From assembly GCA_963737145.1 (NCBI GenBank), contig CAVTRO010000004.1, positions 744,001-808,000 of the forward strand: DNA of 64,000 nucleotides, in the 5' to 3' direction. Under the pieces are notes generated by a model, which was not told where the DNA came from, ran no database searches, and was given only the letters and a program-made list of their open reading frames with translations. This stretch comes from AP-15 sp963737145. Its GTDB lineage: Bacteria > Pseudomonadota > Alphaproteobacteria > ATCC43930 > CGMCC-115725. The translations under genes were made by a program, and so were the position numbers. This document shows positions 36,173 through 46,143 of the stretch, piece by piece. Each line of letters begins with the position of its first letter. The first letter of the stretch is position 1.

Positions 36173-37315
36173 TTACTGGCTCGACACGAGCCCGCTGACG
36201 TTGAGCACCGCGATCGGGCGGCTGAGGCCTTTCAATGCAATCTCGCCGAGGTGCTGCAGCTCGGCGATATTGTCAATCGCCGCCGCCACCCGCTGGGTCA
36301 CCAGAATTTGGCCGTCCTTGGCCTCGGCGCATAGCCGCGCCGCCACATTCGTCACGGTGCCGATCGCAGTGTAATCGGAGCGGCCCTCGAAACCGATCTG
36401 CCCGAGCGTGGCGTATCCCTGGGCGATCCCGATGCCAAAGCCGATTTCGTGCCCGCGGGCCAACCATGTCCGGGCCAGTAAAGCAACCGCATCTCGCATG
36501 TCGACCGCGAGGCCGACGGCGCGAAATGCGGGATCGGGGCAGGGTATCGGGTCATTGAAGAACACGAGCATGCCGTCGCCGGTGAAGCGATCGAGGGTGC
36601 CCTCATAGCGGTGGATCAGCGGCCCGAGCGCGGCGTGATACTCGCGCAGGACCGCCATAACGTCCTCCGGCTCCGCGGTTTCCGAGAATGCGGTAAAGCC
36701 GCGCATATCGCAGAACAGCACGACGATATCGCGCCGGTGGTTCTCAAGGCACGCGTCTGCCTGGGAGCAAAGGATCGCCGCCGCGATTTGCGGCGCGAGG
36801 AACCGCTTCAGCCGGCCGATCCGCTCGATTTCGCCGACCTGCGCCGCAACTCGTTCCTCCAGCGTCTTGTTCCATGCCGCGAGCTCGGTTGCCTGTTCCT
36901 CGAGCCGCCGCGCCTGCCCCTGCACGGTGTCGTGCAGGGCCTTGATGCGCAGCATCGCGCGCACCCGCGCCGACAGCGCGGCATGATCGACCGGCTTCGT
37001 CAGGTAATCGTCGCCGCCGCTTTCGAGCCCGGCGATGACGTCGGAGGCGTCGGCCTTGGCGGTGACCAGGATCACCGGGATGAACGGCAGGGAGGCGTCA
37101 GCCTTCAATTCCCTTACGACGGCGATGCCATCCATCTTTGGCATCATGATATCGAGCAATAGCAGATCGGGCCGCAGCTCGCGGGTTTTCTCCAAAGCTT
37201 CGACCCCATCCCCCGCAGTCGCCACCTCATACCCCTGGCTTTCCAAGCGCATCTGCAGGATGTCGACATTGTCAAGCACATCGTCGACAACCAGGATCAA
37301 CACCGGCTCACGCAT
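36173..37315 (-). CDS. response regulator with class III cyclase output
   Basis: A 380-residue protein: receiver domain (phospho-Asp in DLLLLDIMMPKMDG, Lys in TKPVDHAAL), a coiled coil around residues 125-165, then a class III adenylate cyclase (VVLFCDMRGFTAFSETA, LDRFTGDGMLVFFNDP, GYATLGQIGFEGRSDYTAIG). It makes cAMP in response to phosphorylation. The likely partner is the giant kinase at 38296-45022, with the lone receiver at 37809 as a possible relay. GGGGGA precedes the start. Confidence 0.9.
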   Translation of the reverse strand: MREPVLILVVDDVLDNVDILQMRLESQGYEVATAGDGVEALEKTRELRPDLLLLDIMMPKMDGIAVVRELKADASLPFIPVILVTAKADASDVIAGLESGGDDYLTKPVDHAALSARVRAMLRIKALHDTVQGQARRLEEQATELAAWNKTLEERVAAQVGEIERIGRLKRFLAPQIAAAILCSQADACLENHRRDIVVLFCDMRGFTAFSETAEPEDVMAVLREYHAALGPLIHRYEGTLDRFTGDGMLVFFNDPIPCPDPAFRAVGLAVDMRDAVALLARTWLARGHEIGFGIGIAQGYATLGQIGFEGRSDYTAIGTVTNVAARLCAEAKDGQILVTQRVAAAIDNIAELQHLGEIALKGLSRPIAVLNVSGLVSSQ

Positions 37316-37330
37316 CGCTCTCCCCCGATT

Positions 37331-37372
37331 AACGCTTTAACGCAAAGGGCGCGAAGGATTCGCAAAGGACGC
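37331..37372 (+). repeat. left 42-bp inverted repeat arm
   Basis: Starts AACGCTTTAACGCAAAGGGC and ends CGCAAAGGACGC, with two related cgcaaaggcgc units inside. Matches the reverse complement of 37763-37804 at 39 of 42 positions. Confidence 0.9.
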
Positions 37373-37378
37373 GAAGCA

Positions 37379-37757
37379 TCAGAGACCATTCACAATTCTG
37401 GCAATGCCATCGCGCATGTGCACGACGTGAAAGTTCAACAGATAACCGAGCTTGAAACCGCCGAGCCGCAAATAGCTAAGAAGCTGGGCGCGATGCACGG
37501 GCAGGACCGTCTCGACCGCTTTCAACTCGACCACGACGCGTTCACCGACGAGGAGATCGATGCGGTAGCCGTTATCGATAGTTAAATCTTCGTAGCGGAT
37601 CGGGATCAAGACCTGCCTCTTCACCGGCAGATTCTTGCTTTTGGAGCTCATAGAGCAGACAGGTTTCATACGCGCTCTCAAGCAGTCCAGGTCCTACAGC
37701 AAAATGGACCTTGATCGCCGCACCGATAATCGTGTGCCCGATTTCCTCCTCAGTCAC
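37379..37757 (-). pseudogene. GxxExxY protein (PDDEXK-like), frameshifted
   Basis: The first frame (MTEEEIGHTIIGAAIKVHFAVGPGLLESAYETCLLYELQK) carries the family name motif GxxExxY (GPGLLESAYE). The second frame continues NLPVKRQVLIPIRYEDLTIDNGYRIDLLVGERVVVELKAVE...AQLLSYLRLGGFKLGYLLNF. The Asp and Glu-x-Lys in GYRIDLLVG and VVELKAVE match a PD-(D/E)XK nuclease core. Dropping one base near 37638 joins the two. The family is small, about 125 residues, and widespread with no defined function. The whole gene sits inside the inverted repeats. Confidence 0.75.
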
Positions 37758-37762
37758 GCTTA

Positions 37763-37804
37763 GCGTCCTTTGCGATTCCTCCGCGTCCTTTGCGTTAAAG
37801 CGTT
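37763..37804 (-). repeat. right 42-bp inverted repeat arm
   Basis: Ends ...TGCGTTAAAGCGTT on the plus strand. It is the reverse complement of the left arm with three mismatches, so the outermost 18 bases (AACGCTTTAACGCAAAGG) are identical. Confidence 0.9.
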
Positions 37805-37808
37805 GTTC

Positions 37809-38180
37809 CTATTGTTCAGGCAGGAATTCGCGAACTTTTGCCAGCAATTGGCGCGGGCTGAAGGGCTTGGCGATATAACCGTCGCAGCCGGCTTCCCGGG
37901 TCTTGGCCTCGTCGCCGGAGAGCGCATATGAGGTCACCGCGATGATTGGCACTTGCGACAATTCGGGGATCGCGCGGATGCGGCGCGTCGCTTCGTAGCC
38001 GTCGATGACCGGCAGCTGAATGTCCATCAGGATCAGATCGGGAATGTGGCTCTGCGCCATCGCCACGCCTTCGGCGCCGTCCACCGCTTCGATCAATTCG
38101 TAGTCGAAGCTGGTCAGCAGGTCGCGGATGATCTGGCGATTGTCCTCGGTATCCTCGATGACCAAAATGCGCTTGCTCAT
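37809..38180 (-). CDS. single-domain response regulator (CheY/DivK-like)
   Basis: A 123-residue receiver: acidic pair in ILVIEDTEDN, phospho-Asp in DLILMDIQLPVIDGYEATRR, Thr/Ser in IIAVTSYALSGDE and Lys in IAKPFSPRQL. It lacks an output domain, so it likely relays phosphate or allosterically binds a partner. The start has GGAGGGGG directly upstream. It sits downstream of the giant kinase on the same strand, after a palindromic repeat. Confidence 0.92.
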   Translation of the reverse strand: MSKRILVIEDTEDNRQIIRDLLTSFDYELIEAVDGAEGVAMAQSHIPDLILMDIQLPVIDGYEATRRIRAIPELSQVPIIAVTSYALSGDEAKTREAGCDGYIAKPFSPRQLLAKVREFLPEQ

Positions 38181-38204
38181 GCCCCCTCCGTTCCTTATGG
38201 AGAA

Positions 38205-38280
38205 CGAGATTGCTTCGCTGCGCTTGCAATGACATCAAATAGGCTGTCATTGCGAGGAGCGCAGCGACGAAGCAATCTCG
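38205..38280. repeat. intergenic palindromic repeat (GAAGCAATCTCG family)
   Basis: Arms CGAGATTGCTTCGCTGCGC...GCAATGAC (38205-38234) and GTCATTGC...GCGCAGCGACGAAGCAATCTCG (38247-38280) pair around CATCAAATAGGCT. Same family as 23095-23179; here between kinase and receiver genes. Confidence 0.85.
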
Positions 38281-38295
38281 TCGCCGAGGTCCTCA

Positions 38296-41200
38296 TCATG
38301 CCGCTTCCATCATTTCATCGACATGGACCGGCAGCACGACTCGGAACGTTGAGCCCTGACCCAATACCGAGTTCGACCGAAATCGTCCCGCCCTGCATCT
38401 CGACCATGCGCTTCGAGATCGCCAGGCCAAGGCCGGTCCCGCCCTTCTTGCGCGTGTTCGAATTGTCGATCTGCTGAAACTCGCCAAAGATCCGATCCTG
38501 ATCGGCGTCGGCAATGCCCGGCCCCGTGTCGCGCACAGTCAGCACGAATTGGCCCTTGTCTACCATTGCGCGGATCTCGACCTCGCCCTTATCGGTGAAT
38601 TTGATTGCGTTCCCAACCAGGTTGAGGAGCACTTGCGAGACGCGTCGCGCGTCGCCATGCCCCATTGGAAGGCCCTCAGGCAATGCGGCAGTGAACTTCA
38701 GGCCTTTGGACGTGGCGAGCGGCTCGGTCGCTGTCACCACCGACTTCACCACCTCGGGCAGACTGTAATCCTCCAAGGTCAAGTTTAGCTGGCCTGCCTC
38801 GATCTTCGCCAGATCGAGCACGTCGTTGATCAGCGCCAATAGATGCTTGCCGTTGTTCTGAATACGCTCCAATACGCCGCGCGGCCGGTCGGGGAGCTGG
38901 CCGTAGATGCCGTCAACGAGCAATTCGGCATAGCCGAGGATCGCGTTCAATGGCGTGCGCAGCTCGTGGCTCATATTGGCGAGGAACTGCGATTTGTGCT
39001 GGCTGGCGAGCGCCAGTTGCTCACTCTTGTCGGCGATCTCGCGGAACAGCCGCGCATTCTGGATCGCCAATACCGATTGGCTCGCCACTGTCTGCATCAG
39101 CCGCACGGTGTCCGCAGGGAATTCTCCGACTGTGCGCCGCTGCAGGATGAGCGCTCCGAGGATACGTTCTGGCCCCACCAACGGCACGATCAATACGCCG
39201 CGAATGCCGGCGGCGAGGCTCGCGTCGCGCAGTGGCGCACTCGGCAGTTCTGCCAGATTCGGGATTTGCAGCGGTGTGCGCCGCACCGCCGCCTCGCCCA
39301 TTGCAGTGGCGTTCTCCGGAACCCGCAGATCGCCGATTGTATGGCGCAGCGTGTCGTCCCAGCCCACTGCTTCGACGAGCCGATATTCACGCGCCGCGCG
39401 GTTGAATCGGAAGATAGCACCGGCATCCGCGCCGGTTAGTGCAACCGAACGCGTCAGGATCGTCGACAACACAGCCCGCAAATCGAGAGTCGAGCTGACC
39501 GCCTGACCCACTTCGCTCAACATCCTCAACTCATCGACCGAGCGCCCGAGCTCGGCGGTGCGCTCGCGCAATTCGCCGAACAGGCGGGCATTCTCGATCG
39601 CAATTACGGCTTGGTCGGCGAAAGTGCTGACCAATCCGATCTGTTTTTCAGTGAACGGCTCGACATGCGACCGCGCGAGAGTAATGACGCCGATCAGCGC
39701 ATCCTCGCGGACCAGCGGCACCGCGAGCATTGTACGCTGAAGGCCCAGGTTTACCGCTTCGGCCCGGGTATATTCGGGGTCGGTCGCCGCGTCCTCAATG
39801 TGCACCGCGCGCCGCTCGAGCACGGTCCGACCCGCCAATGTACCGCGGCTCGGCACGATCGGATTGCGGGCCTGGAAGTCCCTGTATTCCGGCGGGATGC
39901 CGAAAGACGCAACCATGCGACAGAGGCCGTCTTGCAGCCGGAAAATGAAGCCGGAGTTTGCCCGGCAAATATTGGCTGCCGTCTCGACCAGCGTATCGAG
40001 CACTGGCCCGAGCTCGGCACCTGACCGGCTGATGACCTTGAGCACATCGCTGCTCGCAGTCTGATATTCCAGCGACTCCTGTAGATCATGAGTGCGCTGC
40101 CGCAATTCGGTGATCAGCCGAGCGTTCTCGATCGCGATCACCGCCTGGTCGGCAAAGGTCGTGACCAGCTGGGTCTCGCGCTCGGAAAACGCCTCGACCC
40201 GGCGACGAGCCAGGCCGATAACACCGATCGACACGCCCTCGCGCAACAGGGGCACCCCGATCATCGTGTGCACACCGCCGATCCTTGCATCGTCCTTCGC
40301 TTCGTAGAGCGCGTCGGTCCAGGCATCCAGGATCTGAACCGTAGCGCCTGCCATCGCGGCGCGGCCGACCACCGTGCCGGTACCGGGGAGAATTATGATA
40401 TTGCGCTCGATCTCCTCGTACTCCGGCACTAGCATGTGCCCCGCCGCCCACCGGTATTCCCCGCCCTCATTGCGATAGATGACGGCGGAGTTGGCGCGGC
40501 ACAGCCGGATCGCTGTGGTCACCACAGTCTGCAATACTGCATCCAGATCGAAGGTCGAGCGGCTGACGACCCTGAGCACGTCGCTGGTCGCGGTCTGGTA
40601 TTCGAGCGACGCGCGCAGCTCAGTGATTAGCCGCGCGTTCTCCATCGCGATCACCGCCTGCGCGGCGAAGTTTTCGAGCAGCGCGATTTGCTTGTCGGTG
40701 AACGGCCGTACCTCCTGCCGAAATGCTGCGATGGCGCCGAGCAGTGTGGCATCCTTACGGAGCGGCACCAAAAGCATTGTGCGGATGCTGCCGACGTCGA
40801 TCAAATGTCGATATCCTGGGCAATCGCGCCAGCCATCATCCTCCACAGCATCGCCCATATGAACGAGACGCTCCCCACGCACCAATTGCATAAGGGGATT
40901 GTTCGAGCCAGCCTGAAATGCATTCCCGACCATTTCGCGGAACTGCATTGGTAGCCCGTTCAAGGCAACTGTATGGAAGCATTCCCCGTCATAGGTCAGC
41001 AAGCAGCTGAACGACGTTTCGCAGAGATTGTGCGCTTTCTCCAATATTGCATCGAAAACTGGGGCAAAATGGCCAGGCGAGAAGTTGATCACCTGCAATA
41101 CTTCAGTGGTCGCAGTTTGCTGCTCCAATGCCTCTCGCGTCTCGGTGATGAGGCGCGCATTCTCCATTGCGATGACCGCCTGCTCCGCGAAATTCTGCAG

Positions 41201-44200
41201 TAGGGCAATCTGCTTCTCGGAGAATGGCCGAACTTCCTGACGGTAGAGGACGAATGCGCCCAACAGCGCGCTTTCTTTGATGAGCGGGACTGCCAGGAAT
41301 GTCCGCATGCCGGCGAGGTCGACCGAGGCTTTGCGCAGCGGGTCACCCTCGCGGTAAGCCGTCTCCGCTGCGAGATCCTCGATGTGGACGAGCCGTCGCG
41401 TGGCCGCCAGCCGCGCCAGACCCGTATTCGGTCCGGGTCGTATGGGTCCGCGCAACATGAATTCGACATATGCAGGCGGTGCGCCGTGCAAGGTCGCCGC
41501 GCGGAAGCACTCGCCGTCAAATTCGAGCAGCAGTCCCAGCGGGGCGTTGCAAAGCCGCATCGCCTTGTCGAGCATCGCATCGAATACGGGCGCGAGATCC
41601 CCGGGCGAGGAATTGATGACCTGCAATACCTCGGCGGTTGCGGTCTGCTGGTCCAACGCTTCGCGCGTCTCATTGATGAGACGGGCATTCTCTATTGCGA
41701 TGACCGCCTGCGCCGCGAAGTTACGCACAAGCCCGATTTCCTTCACCGAAAATGGTCGAACCTCCTGGCGGTGAAGGAGGATGGCGCCGAGCAGTGCTTC
41801 GTTCTGACGCAGTGCCACTGCAAGCCAACTGCGGATTCCGGCGGCGTCCACCCGCTGCCGGAGCGCGGTATCGGTTTGGTAGGCTGCGCTTTCCCGGGCG
41901 TCGACCAGGTGGACGAGGGGCTCGCCGTGGGTGAGCGGCATGATTGGGTGGCCGGGGTACGGCACGATCGGGCCTAGTTGTCGCGCTCGCTCGGCGAAGC
42001 GATCGCCCACATCCGCCGCTGCGAGGTGAAAAGCTTCCCCATCGAAGGTACGAATCGATCCGTGCGCTGCCACGCACAGCTGCACGGCCTTCTTCAGCAT
42101 CGCGTGGAACACTGGCGCGAGGTCGCCGGGCGACGAATTGATGACCTGCAATACCTCCGCGGTCGCGGTCTGTTGCTCCAAAGCCTCGCGCGTCTCGGTC
42201 AAGAGCCGCGCGTTTTCCATCGCGATGACCGCTTGCGCCGCGAAGTTCTGCAACAGCGCGATCTGCTTGTCCGAGAACGGGTTAACCTCTTTGCGGTAAA
42301 TGACAAAACTCCCTAGCAGGGTGTCATCCTTCCGCAACGCGACCCAGAGCGCTGTACGCGCCCCGGTCACCTCAACAAGCTGGAGGCGAGAGGCGACCCC
42401 GGAGCGATAAGCTTCGGTATCGACCACATCCGGAACGTGGACCACCCGCTCGCCACGGACAAGGCGCTCGGACGCGCTCCCTGGATCGGGCACGACGGGT
42501 TTATAGAACATTTCAGCCGCTGCGCCCGATAACCCACGAACCGTTATCGCTCGAAAGACTTCGCCGTCGAAGCGGTTCAATATTCCGAGCGGCGCATCGC
42601 AGAGGGTGGTCGCTTTTTCGAGCACGGTGCTGAATACCGGCGTGAGGTCGCCGGGCGAGGAGTTGATGACCTGCAAGACCTCGGCGGTAGCGGTCTGCTG
42701 CTCCAGCGCCTCGCGCGTCTCGGTGATCAGCCGCGCGTTCTCCATCGCGATTACCGCCTGAGCGGCGAAGTTTTCAACGAGCGCGATTTCTTTTTCGGAA
42801 AACGGCCGCACTTCCTGGCGGGCGGCGACGATCTGCCCGAGCAAGGCGTCATCTTTGCGCAGCGCCACGTAAAGGATTGTGCGGATGCCGCCGAGTTTGA
42901 CGCCGCCTTCGCGCGCCACTGGACTGTCGATCTCGGCGAGATCGACGCAGTGGACGACGCGCTCTCCCTCGACGAGGCGCTGGCACGGCATGTCGGATGG
43001 GCTGTAGCCGAGGCGCAGCTGCTCCACCATTGCCTCCGAGAAGCCGCGCATCGCGACGCCGCGGAACTTCTCGCCGTCCCAGAGCTGCAGGCTGCCACAG
43101 GCGGCGCCGCACAGCGTGTGCGCCTTTTCCACGATCGACTGGAATACCGGGGCGAGGTCCCCCGGTGAGCTGTTGATGACGCCCAGCACCTCCGCCGTCG
43201 CGGTCTGCTGCTCCAGCGCCTCGCGCGTCTCCGTAATGAGCCGCGCGTTCTCCATCGCGATGACCGCCTGCGCGGCGAAATTCTGCAACAGCGCGATCTG
43301 CTTGTCGGCGAAGGGCCTGACCTCCTGGCGAAAAATTCGGATCGCGCCGAGTAGCGCGTCATCCTTGCGCAGCGGGACAATCAGGCCCGTGCGAGCGCCG
43401 CCAAGCTCGACGAAGGCGACGTTCATCGGGCTGCGCCGCGACCGATAAAGCTCGGTATCGGCCGCGTCTATCAGGTGCATAAAGGCGTCTCCGCGGAGCA
43501 TGGAGGCCAACCCTGCTGTCGGGCTGGGCGTTTGTAACTCTGGTCGATAGGTGCGCAGGAATTCCGCGAAGGCTGGCGGCACCCTATTCCAAACCACGGG
43601 ATGAAAATGGCTGCCGTCGAAGGTCCATAGAATTCCGAAGGCAGCGTCGCACAGCGTCGTCGCCTTATCGAGGAGCGCCTCTAAAACCGGGGTCAGGTCG
43701 CCGGGCGAGCTGTTGATGACCTGCAATACCTCGGCGGTCGCGGTCTGCTGGTCGAGCGCCTCTTTGAGTTCGGCCGTGCGTTCTTCGACCTTCTTTTCGA
43801 GGTTCGCGTAGGACTTTTGGAGGTCCGTCGCCATGCGGTTGAAATCGCCGGCGAGATCTTCGAGCTCGTCGCCAGTGTGGATGTCGATGCGGCGGTCGAG
43901 CTCGCGGGCGCCGATCCGCGCGGCGCCCGCCTGCAACTCACGGATCGGCCCGGTCATACGGCGGGCGAGGAGAAGCGCGGCCAATGTCGCCAGGACAAGG
44001 GCGAGGGCGAGGAGCGCCGCAGTGCGCAATGCCGAGCCGTAGAGCGGCGCCAGGGCTTCGCTCAGCGGCAATTCGACAAAGACGGTCCAGCCGAGCGGGG
44101 CGATTGCGGCATGCGCGGTCAGCACCGAGTTGCCGTTGATTCCCTTTGCGACCATGGCCGCTTGGTCGATCGGTTGCCCCCACCCTGACCCTCCCCCGCC

Positions 44201-45022
44201 TGCGGGGGAGGGAGGGGAGGGGGCCTCGGCCAGTGCCGATGCGACCTGCGGCAGATTGGCGAGGTCGGTATTGCGCAATACGAGGCTGATGTCGGGGTGG
44301 GCGATGAGGCGCCCGTCGCGGTCGACGACATAGGCGTAGCCCCTCTGGCCGATTTTCAGCCCGGTAATTACGTCCCAGATCAGCTTCAGATTGACCTCGG
44401 CGACCGTGACCCCGGCATTGCGCCCGGCGCGGGCCAGCGCCACGGTCATATACGGCTCGGATCCCTTGCGAAAATAGACCGGGCTGAACCAGACGCGGTT
44501 CTGCTTCGCCTCGACGAAGCTCGGTGATTGGGAATAGTCCTTTTCGCTTGCGACCACGTCCATCGCCAGCCGGGAGACCTTGAGCTGCTCCTTGCCGGCA
44601 TCGTCGAGCTGGATCAGCTCGGTGATCGCCGGCACCTGGCGCAACAGGCGGACATAATCGAAGCGGCGCTGCTCGAGCGGGCTCGCGGCCCATTGCGGCG
44701 CCGTGGTCCAGCCGAGCTGCCGCTCGATCTCGTCGACGAACTGCTCGATGCGGCGCGCCGCCGATCCCGCCTTCTCCTGTTGGATGCGAAACAGCGCCGC
44801 CTTGTTTTCTTCGTAGGCGAACCAGAAATCGAGCGCGCTGTTGATGAGCAGCACGACGCTGACCAGCCCGACGATCAGCAGCACATATTTGCGGAAGAGC
44901 CGCCCGCGCGGCGCCGCCACCCCGCCGCCCGTGCTTTTCTGTTCGGACGGGCGGCGCCACGCTCCGAGAGGGCCAAGCGAAAGCCAGCCCGTCCGCGAAG
45001 AACTGCGCGCGGCGTCAGTCAT
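38296..45022 (-). CDS. giant sensor histidine kinase with dCache-like sensor, HAMP and nine GAF domains (one C-terminal frameshift)
   Basis: About 2,240 residues. TM1 (KYVLLIVGLVSVVLLINSAL) is followed by a periplasmic Cache-like sensor region (IQLDDAGKEQLKVSR, GYAYVVDRDGRLIAHPD) and TM2. A HAMP follows (RRMTGPIRELQAGAARIG). Nine GAF domains come next, six joined by near-identical linkers (ALEQQTATAEVLQVINSSPGD). HisKA is FLANMSHELRTPLNAILGYA with the phospho-His, and HATPase_c has NLVGNAIKFTDKG and GTGLGLAIS. At 38372-38380 one inserted C shifts the last about 20 residues; the correct end is LGQGSTFRVVLPVHVDEMMEAA. Start chosen at ATG 45022. Probable partners are the lone receiver and the receiver-cyclase downstream. 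Confidence 0.9.
44177..44223. repeat. GC-rich palindromic insert inside the kinase coding region
   Basis: The plus strand reads a CCCTCCCCC...GGGGGAGGG palindrome. It translates in frame as APSPPSPAGGGGSGWGQ in the periplasmic sensor domain, breaking an otherwise normal Cache sequence. A related sequence codes for the C-terminal tail of the GT2 gene at 60.86 kb. Confidence 0.65.
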
Positions 45023-45242
45023 GGGGTCACCGCGCGGGCATGAGTTGACGGCATCGGGCGACAATCATGTCGAATTCAGCCACGATCATACCGCATACGT
45101 AACGCGATTGACATCTGACCTCGGCTCAACGGCCCTATAGACCTCGTATTAATCTCATTCTCTGACCTGATCGGCTCGGCCAGCAACGCTTCCGGCGGAT
45201 CAAATCATGACGGCGCGCGCGAGACACCAATCATGGACCGCT

Positions 45243-45503
45243 TCATTGTGGGCGGCCCTCTGTCGCACCTTGGCGCTCCGCTAGCCAGACCAGGATCGCC
45301 AACATCCGGCTCATGCGTTCTTCCTGTATGGAGAACCGCTGCTCAAAATTGGCGAACCGGGTTTCGAGTGCGCTGAACCTAGCCTCTAAGCTTGTAAAGC
45401 GGATTTTGAGATCGGCGACCTCGAGCTTCAGGTCGTGTACCTGATCGGTCAAGCTCGCCACGCGCGCGCCGAGTAGTTCGAGGCTAATCTTCTCTTCGCT
45501 CAT
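45243..45503 (-). CDS. small coiled-coil protein
   Basis: An 86-residue protein that is almost entirely helical heptad repeats: LLGARVASLTDQVHDLKLEV, ADLKIRFTSLEARFSALETR, FANFEQRFSIQEERM. A hydrophobic end (MLAILVWLAERQ) follows. It could form a parallel coiled coil, of the SlyX or phage-tail-fibre-linker kind, but no family is assigned. Independent of the flanking genes. Confidence 0.6.
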   Translation of the reverse strand: MSEEKISLELLGARVASLTDQVHDLKLEVADLKIRFTSLEARFSALETRFANFEQRFSIQEERMSRMLAILVWLAERQGATEGRPQ

Positions 45504-45662
45504 TATAGCTTTCCGGGTAATTTCATACTCAAAATATTACACGAATCCCTGGTTCAATAAACGAAAAATTATTGTAGACAGCAAGGATATTGGGATTGAT
45601 CCATGGCGCACGGTAAGAGTCGAAGTCAAATATGGCGCGCCGATTGATGCGGTCGCGCCGAT

Positions 45663-46143
45663 TCATTCGATCACCTCGTCGGCTCGGGCGAGGAGCGTGG
45701 GTGGGATCGTCAGGCCGAGCGCCTTGGCGGTCCAGTTGCCGCCCGGCCGAGCGAGATTCGCGACGAGGCCGCTCCCGACCGGGTCGCTGACCGATGTGAA
45801 GACGATCGGGATAGTCGAGATTGTGGCTTGCGCCGCAACTGCCGCAGGCGTGCCGCCCTGTGTTACAATCGTCAACCTTGCGGTTGACGAGGTCGGCGGC
45901 CAATGCAGAGAGCCGATCGTAATTGCTTTCGGCCCAACGGTATTCGATCGCGACGTTTTGGCCATAGACCTACCCGGTTTCGCCAAGTCCCTGGGCCATC
46001 GGGCCGTGGCCTAAAGGATTGGGACCACGCAAGAAGCTACTGAGGAAACCGACCACCGGCATCGCCCTTTGCTGCGCGCGGGCGGCACCGGGCCAAGCGG
46101 TTACGACGCTGCCGAGAAGGACCAGGAGGTCCCGCCGCCTCAC
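45663..46143 (-). pseudogene. substrate-binding protein array, copy D: internal deletion plus frameshift
   Basis: Starts at GTG 46143 (overlapping the stop of copy C as GTGA) with a signal peptide RRRDLLVLLGSVVTAWPGAARAQQ, then a frameshift near 45990. The middle part retains GGTPAAVAAQATISTIPIVFTSVSDPVGSGLVANLARPGGN, then joins directly to the C-terminal end WTAKALGLTIPPTLLARADEVIE. Roughly 150 residues between are missing. It is a dead copy of a PF04392-type periplasmic protein. Confidence 0.72.

Larger units (their letters stand above)
37331..37804 (-). mobile_element. GxxExxY unit bounded by 42-bp inverted repeats
   Basis: A 474-bp segment contains one gene (GxxExxY, 37379-37757) and little else, and is flanked by long inverted repeats built of a cgcaaagg(a/g)cgc motif. 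I see no transposase, no target-site duplication and no other cargo. It lies exactly between the receiver-cyclase and lone-receiver genes. Either the arms mobilise the unit with help in trans, or they are a regulatory/terminator repeat of this gene family. Mobility is inferred. Confidence 0.5.

Noticed and set aside
36611..37162. 183-codon plus-strand frame in the receiver-cyclase gene
   Set aside because: Antisense shadow of the response-regulator gene.
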